A stretch of DNA of 64,000 nucleotides, from assembly GCA_902526795.1 (NCBI GenBank), contig CABZMF010000001.1:344733-408732 (forward strand), given 5' to 3'. Every line of letters begins with the position of its first letter. The first letter of the stretch is position 1. Source of the stretch: an uncultured Fidelibacterota bacterium (GTDB lineage: Bacteria > Fidelibacterota > Marinisomatia > Marinisomatales > Marinisomataceae). This document shows positions 27,768 to 37,306 of the stretch, one piece after another. The position numbers were made by a program, and so were the translations under genes. The notes beneath the pieces were generated by a model. That model was not told the DNA's origin. It did not search any database and worked only from the letters and a program-made list of their open reading frames with translations.

Positions 27768-29759
27768 ATGGCAGACTTTAAAGTAGAATCAAAATTTTCT
27801 CCAGCAGGTGATCAACCCTCTGCAATATCTGAACTATCTAACGGACTAAAACAAAATACATCTCACCAAACTTTACTTGGAGTAACCGGTTCTGGAAAAA
27901 CCTATACTGTTGCCAAAGTTATTGAAGAGGTTCAAAAGCCAACACTTGTCATTTCTCATAACAAGACATTAGCTGCTCAATTGTATGGTGAATTTAAAAA
28001 TCTCTTTCCAAATAACGCTGTAGAATATTTTATAAGTTATTATGACTATTATCAACCTGAATCATATATGCCTATAACAGATACATTCATTGAAAAAGAT
28101 TTTTCAATGAATGAAGAAATTGATCGATTAAGATTAAAAGCTACGAGCTCACTTCTCCAAAGGAATGATGTTATAGTTGTAAGCTCTGTTTCATGTATAT
28201 ATGGTCTTGGGAACCCTAAAGAATGGAAAAAACAAGTTGTCCATCTTCAATTAGATAAAGAAATAAGTAGGAGCAGTTTAACAGAATTCTTGGTTGATAT
28301 TTATTATCAAAGAAATGATCAAGTGCTTGAAAGATGTAACTTTAGAATTTTAGGTGATATTTTTGAAATTTTTCCTGCTTATGAGGAAAAGGCAATTAGA
28401 GTAGATATTTTTGATAATGCAATTCAATCCATTGTTTCTTTCGACCCGCTAACTGGAGAAGAGTATTCTGAGCACGAAGAATTTTATTTATATCCTGCAA
28501 GACATTTTATTTCAGACAAGGAAAAAAATGATGCGGTTATCAAAGAAATAAGAAGAGACTTGAAAAACAGAACCAAATATTTTAGTAAAAATAAAAAATT
28601 CTTAGAAGAACAAAGAATTGGGCAAAGAACAAATTTTGATATTGAAATGATTGAAGAAATCGGATACTGTTCAGGAATAGAAAATTATTCTAGGTATTTT
28701 GATGGAAGAAAAGAAGGGGAAAGACCATTTACATTAATTGATTTTTTCCCTGATAATTTTTTAACAGTCATTGATGAATCACATGTTACTTTACCTCAAA
28801 TACAGGCAATGTATGGAGGAGACAGGAAGCGAAAAGATAATTTAATAGATTATGGATTCAGGTTACCATCAGCATACGATAATAGACCACTAAAATCTAA
28901 CGAATTTGCATCGCTTCAGAATCAAGTTATATATGCATCAGCAACACCGTCTCATAGAGAATTAGAATTATCTCAAGGTGCTGTCACAGAGCTAATAAAT
29001 AGACCAACTGGCTTAGTTGATCCTGAATTGATAATAAGACCCTCTGCAGGTCAAATTGATGACCTAATTTCAGAAATTAAAATTAGAGCAAATAAGGATG
29101 AAAGATGCTTGGTGACAACATTAACAAAAAAAATGGCTGAAGACCTATCTGAATATTTAAGCTCTGTTGGGTTAAGAGTAAGATATTTGCACTCTGAGGT
29201 AAAAACTATTGAAAGAGTTAAGATTTTAAGAGATCTAAGGTTGGGAGATTTTGATGTTTTAGTTGGAATTAATTTATTGAGAGAGGGTCTTGATTTACCT
29301 GAAGTATCTTTAGTAGCAATTTTAGATGCAGATAAAGAAGGATTTCTACGTTCAAAAAGCTCACTTGTTCAAACTGCTGGAAGAGCAGCAAGGCACGAGC
29401 AGGGTAAAGTAATTTTATACGCTGATAAAACTACAGATTCGATGAAATATCTTATTGATGAAACTGAAAGAAGAAGAAAAATTCAAATTTCATATAATAA
29501 GGAAAATAATATTATACCAAAAACTGTAAAAAAGTCAGTTGAAGAGATTATGCAAACAACTAGGGTTGCTGAATCTCATAGAGAAAGTGAAATTGAAGTC
29601 AAAAGAGATATTTTGACGGATAAGTTCTTAAATGAAGATAAAAAAATTGTGGTTGAAATGATTAGAGAAGAAATGCTAGATGCAGCTGAGAATTTAGAAT
29701 TTGAAAAAGCAGCAACTTTGAGAGATGAAATGAACAAATTAGAAAAGGAAATCTTATAA
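27768..29759 (+). CDS. uvrB: Excinuclease ABC subunit B
   Basis: Damage-verifying helicase-like subunit of nucleotide excision repair, 663 aa. Visible are FSPAGDQPSAI, Walker A GVTGSGKTYT, the beta-hairpin region YYDYYQPESYMP, DESHVTLPQI (Walker B region), YASATPSHRELELS, TTLTKKMAEDLSEYL, GINLLREGLDLPEVSLVAILDAD and the C-terminal UvrB/UvrC interaction motif with MLDAAENLEFEKAATLRDEM. All domains are present. It precedes the sigma-54-type activator by 14 nt. Confidence 0.98.
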   Translation: MADFKVESKFSPAGDQPSAISELSNGLKQNTSHQTLLGVTGSGKTYTVAKVIEEVQKPTLVISHNKTLAAQLYGEFKNLFPNNAVEYFISYYDYYQPESYMPITDTFIEKDFSMNEEIDRLRLKATSSLLQRNDVIVVSSVSCIYGLGNPKEWKKQVVHLQLDKEISRSSLTEFLVDIYYQRNDQVLERCNFRILGDIFEIFPAYEEKAIRVDIFDNAIQSIVSFDPLTGEEYSEHEEFYLYPARHFISDKEKNDAVIKEIRRDLKNRTKYFSKNKKFLEEQRIGQRTNFDIEMIEEIGYCSGIENYSRYFDGRKEGERPFTLIDFFPDNFLTVIDESHVTLPQIQAMYGGDRKRKDNLIDYGFRLPSAYDNRPLKSNEFASLQNQVIYASATPSHRELELSQGAVTELINRPTGLVDPELIIRPSAGQIDDLISEIKIRANKDERCLVTTLTKKMAEDLSEYLSSVGLRVRYLHSEVKTIERVKILRDLRLGDFDVLVGINLLREGLDLPEVSLVAILDADKEGFLRSKSSLVQTAGRAARHEQGKVILYADKTTDSMKYLIDETERRRKIQISYNKENNIIPKTVKKSVEEIMQTTRVAESHRESEIEVKRDILTDKFLNEDKKIVVEMIREEMLDAAENLEFEKAATLRDEMNKLEKEIL

Positions 29760-29773
29760 TTAATGGAGATACA

Positions 29774-30976
29774 ATGAATATAGATTTAGTAAAACAAAAA
29801 GCTGGGATTGTGGGAGAAAGCGACGCTATTAATCAAGTCTTAGAAATGATTTCCCAGGTATCTAATGTTGATATATCAATCTTAATAAATGGTGAATCTG
29901 GTACTGGTAAAGAGTTGGTTAGTAAAGCATTACATTTAGGAAGTAAAAGGTCCTCTAATGAGCTTGTAATAGTTAATTGCGGGGCAATACCAGAAGGTAT
30001 TATTGAAAGTGAGCTCTTTGGACATAAAAAAGGCGCATATACAGATGCTAGCGAAACAAGAAAAGGATACTTTGAAACTGCTAATAAAGGAACAATTTTT
30101 CTAGATGAAATTGGTGATATGCCAATGGAAACGCAGGTAAAAGTATTAAGAGTTTTAGAATCTGGTGAATTCATGCGTGTTGGTGATTCTGAAACTAAAA
30201 AAACTGATGTTAGAGTTGTTGCAGCAACTAATAAAGATTTAGGAAAACTTGTTCAAGAAGGAAAATTTAGACAAGATTTATACTACAGGTTAAAAACAGT
30301 AACAATAAATATACCTCCCTTAAGGCAAAGAAAAAGTGATATTAGACTTTTAGTAGACAGATTTGCATTACAATTTAGTAGATCAAATGATATTAAATAC
30401 AAAGGTTTTACTCCAGAAGCAATAAAAGAAATGCATGAACATCATTGGCCAGGAAATGTAAGAGAACTCAGGAACTTTGTTGAAAGTATTTTAATTCTAC
30501 AAAAAGGTGAAAGAATATCTTCTGAAATGGTAATTAATCAATTATCAGGTGATAAACTTGAACAAATAGATTCTAATAGTTCATTACCAGTAGTAATGAA
30601 TAGAGACCCTGATCAGGCTGAAAGAGAGTTAATTCTTCGTCAATTACTTTTTTTAAGGCAAGACATAGAGGATTTAAAATTAATGATGAAAGAATCTAGT
30701 TTTTCTGAATTAAATTCGTCAAAAAGTATAAATCAATCATTTGAAAGAACATTTGAAAATAATGAGATTTTTACCAAAGATGAAAATCTTATTAAAGGTG
30801 AGATGATTGGTGCATTTAATACAAAAGATCTTGAAAGAGAAATGATTATAAGAACTTTGGAGCATTTTAATAACAATAGAAGAGCAGCAGCTAAATCACT
30901 TGATATGAGCGAAAGAACTCTTTATAGAAAAATAAATGATTATGGAATTGAAAAAAAAATTAAAAAAGATAACTAA
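29774..30976 (+). CDS. Sigma-54-type AAA+ transcription activator without receiver domain
   Basis: A 400-aa NtrC-like protein: AAA+ domain at residues 12-240 with Walker A GESGTGKE (41-48), SELFGHKKGAYTDA, Walker B FLDEIGD (109-115), the R-finger region FRQDLYYRL and HHWPGNVRELRNFV, then a linker of about 90 residues and a Fis-type helix-turn-helix at the end (NNRRAAAKSLDMSERTLYRKI). It has no N-terminal sensor domain, like PspF. Odd: the sigma-54-contacting GAFTGA loop reads GAYTDA at 87-92. GGAG precedes the ATG. Its C-terminal codons overlap the next gene by about 40 nt. Confidence 0.88.
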   Translation: MNIDLVKQKAGIVGESDAINQVLEMISQVSNVDISILINGESGTGKELVSKALHLGSKRSSNELVIVNCGAIPEGIIESELFGHKKGAYTDASETRKGYFETANKGTIFLDEIGDMPMETQVKVLRVLESGEFMRVGDSETKKTDVRVVAATNKDLGKLVQEGKFRQDLYYRLKTVTINIPPLRQRKSDIRLLVDRFALQFSRSNDIKYKGFTPEAIKEMHEHHWPGNVRELRNFVESILILQKGERISSEMVINQLSGDKLEQIDSNSSLPVVMNRDPDQAERELILRQLLFLRQDIEDLKLMMKESSFSELNSSKSINQSFERTFENNEIFTKDENLIKGEMIGAFNTKDLEREMIIRTLEHFNNNRRAAAKSLDMSERTLYRKINDYGIEKKIKKDN

Positions 30977-31511
30977 CATTCTTTTTATTTTTTGTTTGGT
31001 GGGATGCAGTTATTATTCAATGGCTGGATCAATTCCCGCTAACATTAATAATGTCTATATTCCATTAATACAAAATGATACTGTTGAATTTGAAATTGCT
31101 GAAAATCTCACATCAAAAATCACACAAGAAATAGCAATTCAGAATATTCTAAAAATAACAAATAATGAAAAGAGCGATAGTTCTATTTTAGGAGTTATTT
31201 CTAGTGCAAATGACGGTCCATTTTCTTTCGACAGCAATGAACAAGTTGATGAGTACAGATTTTCAATAAATGTACAAATTGTTTGGGTTGATAATCAGAA
31301 TGAAAAAAATTTGATAGAAAAAACTTTTACGGGTTTTGGAAATTATAGTATTAATAATGATCCCTCATCTGATGGAATTGACAATGATAATGATGGAATT
31401 TTGGATGAAAATGATGATGATGAATTTGGTGATTCTAGAGAGCTGGCAATTAATATTGCAATTAACAAAATTGCATCAGATATTGTAAATTCAATCCTTT
31501 CTACATGGTAA
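30936..31511 (+). CDS. LptE-like lipoprotein with a calcium-loop insertion
   Basis: A 191-aa lipoprotein: basic start, hydrophobic stretch and lipobox LVGC with Cys24. SIPANINNVYIPLIQNDTVEFEIAENL and the following helix and strands match LptE-like proteins (outer-membrane LPS assembly partner of LptD) of FCB bacteria. After the strand FTGFGNYSI an Asp/Asn-rich segment (residues 145-166, with D-N-D-N-D-G-I-L-D) looks like a thrombospondin type 3 or EF-hand calcium loop, followed by the final LptE helix. It overlaps the activator gene by 41 nt and asnS by 7 nt. The LptE call is by pattern and context only. Confidence 0.7.
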   Translation: MIMELKKKLKKITNILFIFCLVGCSYYSMAGSIPANINNVYIPLIQNDTVEFEIAENLTSKITQEIAIQNILKITNNEKSDSSILGVISSANDGPFSFDSNEQVDEYRFSINVQIVWVDNQNEKNLIEKTFTGFGNYSINNDPSSDGIDNDNDGILDENDDDEFGDSRELAINIAINKIASDIVNSILSTW

Positions 31512-32803
31512 AAATGGAAAATATATCTATAAAAAAACTTAAAAATTTTATTGGCAAAGAAGTTCAATTAAATGGATGGATTTACAATCTTAGGTCCATT
31601 GGAAAAATTTGGTTTGCTATTGTTAGAGATGGTACAGGATTTGTGCAGTGTGTTGTAACTAGTAATGATGTTTCTAGTGAGGTATTTCAACTTGACTCAT
31701 CACTGACACAGGAATCATCTATAAGGTTGAAAGGTGTTGTTCAAGAAGATTCTCGTTCTGATTTAGGAGTTGAAATTTTAGTTAAGGATATGGAAGTAAT
31801 TCACATTGCGGAGGAGTATCCGATAGCTTTAAAAGAACATGGTGTAAGTTTTTTAATGGATAACAGACATCTTTGGCTTAGATCAAAAAAACAATATGCT
31901 ATCATGAAAGTACGTCAGAACATAATTAAATCTATAAGAGATTTTTTTGATAACAGAGACTTTGTATTAATTGACTCTCCAATGTTTACAGGAAATGCTG
32001 TTGAGGGCACTACAACATTATTTGAAACTGAATACTTTAATAGATCAGCTTATTTAACTCAAAGTGGTCAACTTTATCAGGAAGCAGGAGCAATGGCATT
32101 TGGAAAAACATATTGTTTTGGTCCATGTTTTAGAGCTGAAAAATCTAAAACAAGAAAACATTTAACTGAATTTTGGATGGTTGAGCCTGAAATGGCATTT
32201 TATGATCTACATGATAACATGGATTTAATAGAAGAATTTATTATTCATATTGTTTCTCAATGCATTGAAAATTGTAAGGAAGAATTAAGAATTTTAGAAA
32301 GAGATGTCTCTAAGCTTGAAAAGATAAAATCTCCATTTCCTCGCTTAACTTACGATGAAGCAGTAAAGTTATTAAAAGATAACGGTAAAAAATTTGAATA
32401 TGGTAGCGACTTTGGATCACCAGATGAAGAATTAATTGCTTCAAAATTTGATTGCCCAGTGATGATTCATAGTTGGCCTCACGAAACTAAGGCTTTTTAT
32501 ATGAAAAGAGATGATTCTGACAGACTCGCTTTAGGAGTTGATGTAATTGCTCCTGAAGGTTACGGTGAAATTGTTGGTGGTGGTCAAAGAGAAGATGATC
32601 ACGATACATTAGTTAAAAGAATTGAAGATCACGGATTACCCTTAAGCTCATTTAAGTGGTATTTAGACCTAAGAAAATATGGTTCAGTTACTCATTCTGG
32701 TTTTGGTTTGGGACTTGAAAGAACTGTTTCATGGATTTGTGGTATCGATCATGTTAGACAAACTATACCTTTCCCTAGAACAATGGGGAGATTGGAGCCG
32801 TAA
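31505..32803 (+). CDS. asnS: Asparaginyl-tRNA synthetase
   Basis: Class IIb synthetase of 432 aa. The N-terminal OB fold that binds the anticodon covers about residues 15-110 (VQLNGWIYNLRS, FVQCVV). The catalytic part has motif 2 CFGPCFRAEKSKTRKHLTEFW, the AsnRS-type MVEPEMAF, GYGEIVGGGQRE and motif 3 GFGLGLERTVSWICG. The residues after motif 2 (EFWMVEPE) favour Asn over Asp. ATG at 31505 overlaps the preceding stop; a second ATG at 31514 is equally possible. Its presence suggests direct tRNA-Asn charging, without needing transamidation. Confidence 0.93.
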   Translation: MVKMENISIKKLKNFIGKEVQLNGWIYNLRSIGKIWFAIVRDGTGFVQCVVTSNDVSSEVFQLDSSLTQESSIRLKGVVQEDSRSDLGVEILVKDMEVIHIAEEYPIALKEHGVSFLMDNRHLWLRSKKQYAIMKVRQNIIKSIRDFFDNRDFVLIDSPMFTGNAVEGTTTLFETEYFNRSAYLTQSGQLYQEAGAMAFGKTYCFGPCFRAEKSKTRKHLTEFWMVEPEMAFYDLHDNMDLIEEFIIHIVSQCIENCKEELRILERDVSKLEKIKSPFPRLTYDEAVKLLKDNGKKFEYGSDFGSPDEELIASKFDCPVMIHSWPHETKAFYMKRDDSDRLALGVDVIAPEGYGEIVGGGQREDDHDTLVKRIEDHGLPLSSFKWYLDLRKYGSVTHSGFGLGLERTVSWICGIDHVRQTIPFPRTMGRLEP

Positions 32804-33261
32804 TGAAATTTGATGGGAGAATTGCTGTATTTGGAGGGAGATTTATATCTGAAAAAATTTATAATGATACCGTTGAAATTGGAAAAATGATGGCCAAAAA
32901 AAATTGGCTTGTTTTTTGTGGCGGAGGTGAAGGAGTAATGGAAGCTATCGCTAAAGGAATATCACTTGAAGGAGGAACCTGTATTGGAATTTTAAAAGAT
33001 AAAGATTTCAAAACTGGAAATGAATATCTCAGTATTCCGATTTCAACTGGAATGGATATTACTAGAAATGCTTTAATAAGTTATAATTGTGATGTAGGAG
33101 TTGCAATATCTGGAGCTTATGGTACTCTAAGCGAGATTGCATTCACATTAGCTCAAGAAAAGCAATTAATTGCTTATTATAGCTGGGATATTCCAAAATC
33201 AATCCAAGTTCAAAATATAGATTCATTAATTGAGGAAGTAGATAAATGTCTCAAAAATTAA
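32803..33261 (+). CDS. LOG/TIGR00725-like Rossmann protein
   Basis: A 152-aa protein related to the LOG family (lysine decarboxylase-like Rossmann fold, some members of which cleave cytokinin nucleotides). FCGGGEGVMEAIAKGISLEGG fits the GGG-x-G-x-M motif, but the second motif, usually PGGxGTxxE, reads SGAYGTLSE. Such variants are grouped as TIGR00725-type proteins of unknown function. It starts on the asnS stop (TAATG) and overlaps nadE by 16 nt, so it is in a tight cluster. Confidence 0.78.
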   Translation: MKFDGRIAVFGGRFISEKIYNDTVEIGKMMAKKNWLVFCGGGEGVMEAIAKGISLEGGTCIGILKDKDFKTGNEYLSIPISTGMDITRNALISYNCDVGVAISGAYGTLSEIAFTLAQEKQLIAYYSWDIPKSIQVQNIDSLIEEVDKCLKN

Positions 33262-34832
33262 ATGTTGCGATTTGTCAAATAAATCCCACGCTAGGAGATT
33301 TTGAAAAGAATATTGATAATATTTCTTCAAATTACAATCAAGCTTTAGAAGAAGGTGCAAATTTGGTGATATTTCCTGAGATGGCAATTACAGGCTACCC
33401 TCCCCAAGATTTATTGAATAATCAAAATTTTATTAATCAAAATATTAACTCTTTGAAAAATTTTTCAAAACAAGTTACGGTTCCATGCATTATTGGTTTT
33501 GTTGATTTTGATAATGGTAAAAAATTTAATGCTGCAGCAATTTGTCAAGATGGAAAAATAATTTGTAAATACCATAAAATTCATCTTCCAAATTATGATG
33601 TTTTTGACGAAAGAAGATATTTTAAAAACGGAGATTCTGTAGGAATTTTTGATTTATGTATTAATAAGAATAATTATAAAATTGCGCTTCAAATTTGTGA
33701 GGATTTGTGGGAAGACGAATATGATAGAAAAATATCAAATGAGATTATTGACCACAACCCTGATCTGATTGTAAATATATCCGCATCTCCATTTGCTAAA
33801 GATAGAAAAAATGATAGGATTGAATTAATTCAAAGTAAGTATGCTAATGCGAATTGTCCATTTATATATTGCAATCTGGTTGGTGGTCAAGATGAATTAA
33901 TTTTTGATGGTTTTTCTATGGTTTTTGATAGTGATTTAAACTTAATTAATATGGCAAATGGCTTTAAAGAAGAAATATTATTTTCAGATCTTTCATCAAA
34001 ATCTTTGATAGTTAATACTTCATCAAATGAACAGCTCTTTAGAGCGTTATCTTTAGGTGTTAAAGATTATTTCAAAAAAACCGGACATAATAAAGCTGTT
34101 ATTGGATTAAGTGGAGGTATAGACTCTGCTTTAGTTGCCTGCATAGCTGTTGATGCTTTAGGTTCGAATAATGTCACTTTAATTTCAATGCCATCAAGAT
34201 TTTCTAGCGAACATAGTAAGGTTGATGCTGAAGTACTAGCTGAAAATCTAAAAGCTAAATTTAAAAGGATAGATATTGATAATTTGTTTCAAACTTATTT
34301 AGATGTAATGAGCGTTCATTTTGAAGGGCACGCTCCAAATGTAGCCGAAGAAAATATTCAGTCAAGAATTAGAGGCAATATACTAATGGCATTTTCAAAT
34401 AAGTTAGGATCTTTGGTTTTGTCCACAGGTAACAAAACCGAATTAGCTCTTGGATATTGTACTTTATATGGTGACATGAGTGGTGGATTATCTGCTATTG
34501 GTGATTTAAACAAAAGTGAAGTATATAATCTTTCAAAATGGATAAATAAAAATAATGAAATAATTCCACAAAGCACTTTAGATAAAGAACCTTCAGCAGA
34601 ACTGGCTCCAAATCAGGTAGATCCTTTCGATTATGAGCGAATTAGCCCAGTTGTTGATGATATTATTTTTGGAAATAGCCAAAAAAATGTCAATGAAGAG
34701 TTTTTAAATTTAAAAAAGAAAGTAAATATTAATGAGCATAAAAGAAGGCAGGCGGCTCCAGTTCTTAGAGTTAGCAAAAAAGCCTTCGGAATTGGAAGAA
34801 GAATTCCGATCGTAAATCATTTCCATGAGTAG
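33246..34832 (+). CDS. nadE: Glutamine-dependent NAD+ synthetase
   Basis: Last step of NAD synthesis: amidation of nicotinate adenine dinucleotide. The 528-aa protein has an N-terminal nitrilase-type glutaminase (catalytic Glu45 in VIFPE, Lys111 in KIHLPNY, Cys151 in QICEDLW) and a C-terminal synthetase with the P-loop SGGIDSAL near residue 288, GNKTELALGYCTLYGD and PPSAEL-like residues (PSAELAPNQ). The two-domain form uses glutamine as ammonia source. It overlaps both the LOG gene and lepA. Confidence 0.96.
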   Translation: MSQKLNVAICQINPTLGDFEKNIDNISSNYNQALEEGANLVIFPEMAITGYPPQDLLNNQNFINQNINSLKNFSKQVTVPCIIGFVDFDNGKKFNAAAICQDGKIICKYHKIHLPNYDVFDERRYFKNGDSVGIFDLCINKNNYKIALQICEDLWEDEYDRKISNEIIDHNPDLIVNISASPFAKDRKNDRIELIQSKYANANCPFIYCNLVGGQDELIFDGFSMVFDSDLNLINMANGFKEEILFSDLSSKSLIVNTSSNEQLFRALSLGVKDYFKKTGHNKAVIGLSGGIDSALVACIAVDALGSNNVTLISMPSRFSSEHSKVDAEVLAENLKAKFKRIDIDNLFQTYLDVMSVHFEGHAPNVAEENIQSRIRGNILMAFSNKLGSLVLSTGNKTELALGYCTLYGDMSGGLSAIGDLNKSEVYNLSKWINKNNEIIPQSTLDKEPSAELAPNQVDPFDYERISPVVDDIIFGNSQKNVNEEFLNLKKKVNINEHKRRQAAPVLRVSKKAFGIGRRIPIVNHFHE

Positions 34833-36606
34833 TACAAAACTGATAAGAAATTTCTGTATTATTGCACATATAGATCATGGTAAGTCTACACTTGCTGATA
34901 GACTTTTAGAGTATACTGGAACTATTTCGAAAAAGAAAATGCAAGATCAAGTTTTAGATAATATGGAGCTTGAAAGAGAGAGAGGTATTACTATAAAAAG
35001 TCATTCAATTCGAATTGATTATAATAGTCATATTTTAAACCTAATTGATACACCGGGCCATGTAGATTTTACTTATGAAGTTTCTAGAACATTATCTGCT
35101 AGTGAAGGTGCATTACTAATTGTAGATGCTGCCCAAGGAATTGAAGCGCAAACTGTAACAAATTATTTACTTGCTATTGATAATAATTTAGAGATTATAC
35201 CTGTGATAAATAAAGTTGATTTGCCTAATGCTGATATTGAAAATGTTTCTAATCAAATTATTGAATTGGTTGGTTGTTCAAAGAATGATATTTTACTTGC
35301 CAGTGCAAAGACTGGAGAGGGAATTGAAGATATTCTTGACTCTGTAATAAATAAAATACCTTCACCCTCAGAACCAAAAAATGAAGAATTCAAAGGTCTC
35401 ATTTTCGATTCAATTTATGATCGTTATCGTGGTGTTGTTGCTTATGTAAGGGTTTATGAAGGTTCCTTAAAGAAAGGAAGTAGAATTAAGTTTTTTGCTC
35501 ATGATATCCACTATGATGTCGATGAGGTTGGACATTTTATTATTGATAGAAAAAAAGCAGATACTCTTAAAGCGGGTGAGGTAGGATATATCATTGCTAA
35601 TGTAAGAGATATCGAACATGTTTTAGCAGGTGACACTGTTACTAATTTTAATAAGCCTTGTAAAGAACCAATGCCAGGATTCCAAAAAATAAAACCCATG
35701 GTTTTTTCAGGTCTTTTTCCATCAGATGCTGGAGAATATGATGATTTAAGGACAGCTTTGGAGAAGCTTAAACTTAATGATGCATCTTTATCTTTTGACC
35801 CTGAAGTCAGTGATGCATTAGGTTTCGGATATAGATGTGGATTTCTGGGATTATTACATATGGAAATCATTCAAGAAAGGCTTGAGCGAGAATTTAATCT
35901 TTCAATAGTTACTACTAGTCCAAATGTAAAATATTTAGCTAACCTTAAAGATGGATCGCAGGTGGAAGTACAACGTCCAGCTCTACTTCCCGAACCAAAA
36001 TATTTAGAAAGTTTAATGGAGCCAATTGTAACTGCAGAAATTTTAACACCAGTTAATTATATTGGAAATGTTATGAAGATATGTGAAGAAAAAAGAGGTA
36101 AGTATAAATCAACTCAGTATTTATCTGAAACTAAGGTTCAACTAATATATGATCTACCTTTAGGAGAAATTCTTTTTGACTTTTATGATAGAATTAAGTC
36201 TGGTTCAAAGGGATATGCTTCTTTTGATTATACGTTTAAAGAATACAAAACAAGTAAGTTAGACAAACTTGACATATTAATTAATAAAGAACCTGTTGAT
36301 GCTCTATCAATGATTTGCGCAAAAAAAGATTCCTATCATAGAGGTCTAGCGTTATGTCAAAAATTAAAAGAACTAATTCCTAGGCATCAGATTCAAATAC
36401 CAATTCAAGCTTCTATAGGTTCTAGAGTGATAGCTAGAACAAATATTGCACCCTTTAGAAAAAATGTTACTGAAAAGCTTTATGGTGGAGATGTTACAAG
36501 GAAAAATAAACTCTTACAAAAGCAAAAGAAAGGTAAAAAGAGAATGCGTATGATCGGAAGAGTCGAAGTTCCTCAAGAAGCTTTATTAGCGGTTCTTAAA
36601 ATCTAA
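34825..36606 (+). CDS. lepA: Elongation factor 4 (LepA)
   Basis: Ribosome-associated translational GTPase of 593 aa. G1 AHIDHGKST near residue 14, switch region RERGITIKS, DTPGHVDF and NKVDLP are followed by domains II-IV and the LepA-specific C-terminal domain with RKNKLLQKQKKGKKRMR. The length matches the family (about 600). It overlaps nadE by 8 nt and ends 1 nt before the CPBP protease gene. Confidence 0.98.
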   Translation: MSSTKLIRNFCIIAHIDHGKSTLADRLLEYTGTISKKKMQDQVLDNMELERERGITIKSHSIRIDYNSHILNLIDTPGHVDFTYEVSRTLSASEGALLIVDAAQGIEAQTVTNYLLAIDNNLEIIPVINKVDLPNADIENVSNQIIELVGCSKNDILLASAKTGEGIEDILDSVINKIPSPSEPKNEEFKGLIFDSIYDRYRGVVAYVRVYEGSLKKGSRIKFFAHDIHYDVDEVGHFIIDRKKADTLKAGEVGYIIANVRDIEHVLAGDTVTNFNKPCKEPMPGFQKIKPMVFSGLFPSDAGEYDDLRTALEKLKLNDASLSFDPEVSDALGFGYRCGFLGLLHMEIIQERLEREFNLSIVTTSPNVKYLANLKDGSQVEVQRPALLPEPKYLESLMEPIVTAEILTPVNYIGNVMKICEEKRGKYKSTQYLSETKVQLIYDLPLGEILFDFYDRIKSGSKGYASFDYTFKEYKTSKLDKLDILINKEPVDALSMICAKKDSYHRGLALCQKLKELIPRHQIQIPIQASIGSRVIARTNIAPFRKNVTEKLYGGDVTRKNKLLQKQKKGKKRMRMIGRVEVPQEALLAVLKI

Positions 36607-36607
36607 A

Positions 36608-37297
36608 ATGGTAGCTGATTATTATTTTAAATCCAAATCCTTATTTTATAGTCTTATAATAACTTTTCCGCTTTTTATTTTTTATGAAATAGGTATTTTT
36701 TACATGTTTCAAGCAAATATTCCTTATTCAAAAAATGGAGCTGATGTTCTAATTGAAGAATTCATAAACATGTTAGGTCTAAATGGATACTATGCTGCTA
36801 GCTCCATACTTTTTATTGTATTTTTTTTAATTTTATATTTTCAAAGAAAAAATTTTAAAACGTTTAAGATTTCATCTAAATATTTATCACTGATGATAAT
36901 GGAATCATTTTTATATGCTATGTTATTAGTATTACTTCTTCAAAACATATATTTATCTCAAGGCGTAAATATGAACAATTTAAATAATTTCATTTTGTCA
37001 ATTGGTGCTGGGTTGTATGAAGAATTAATATTTCGATTCTTTCTCTTATTTTTTTTATCTAAATCATTCATTTTTATATTTAAAATGAAGGAATTTTCGT
37101 CACTTTTATTATCAATTATTGCAAGCTCAGTATTATTTTCGTTATTTCATTATATTGGTCAAGAGTCATTTAACTCTTATTCATTCACTTTAAGATTTAT
37201 TGCAGGAATTTATTTATCTTTGATTTACATAAATAGAGGATTTGGTATAGTTGCGTTAACTCATGCATTTTATGATTTATTTGTTATTTTTCGGTAA
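36608..37297 (+). CDS. CPBP intramembrane metalloprotease
   Basis: A 229-aa polytopic protein (six to eight helices) with all three motifs of the CPBP/Abi (Rce1-like) family: E138-E139-x3-R143 (YEELIFR), F177-x3-H181 (FSLFH) and H219-x3-D223 (HAFYD). These residues form the membrane-embedded active site. Bacterial members are linked to bacteriocin immunity or to protein and lipid processing; its target here is unknown. It starts directly after the lepA stop. Confidence 0.85.
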   Translation: MVADYYFKSKSLFYSLIITFPLFIFYEIGIFYMFQANIPYSKNGADVLIEEFINMLGLNGYYAASSILFIVFFLILYFQRKNFKTFKISSKYLSLMIMESFLYAMLLVLLLQNIYLSQGVNMNNLNNFILSIGAGLYEELIFRFFLLFFLSKSFIFIFKMKEFSSLLLSIIASSVLFSLFHYIGQESFNSYSFTLRFIAGIYLSLIYINRGFGIVALTHAFYDLFVIFR

Positions 37298-37306
37298 ACT
37301 TAGTCT

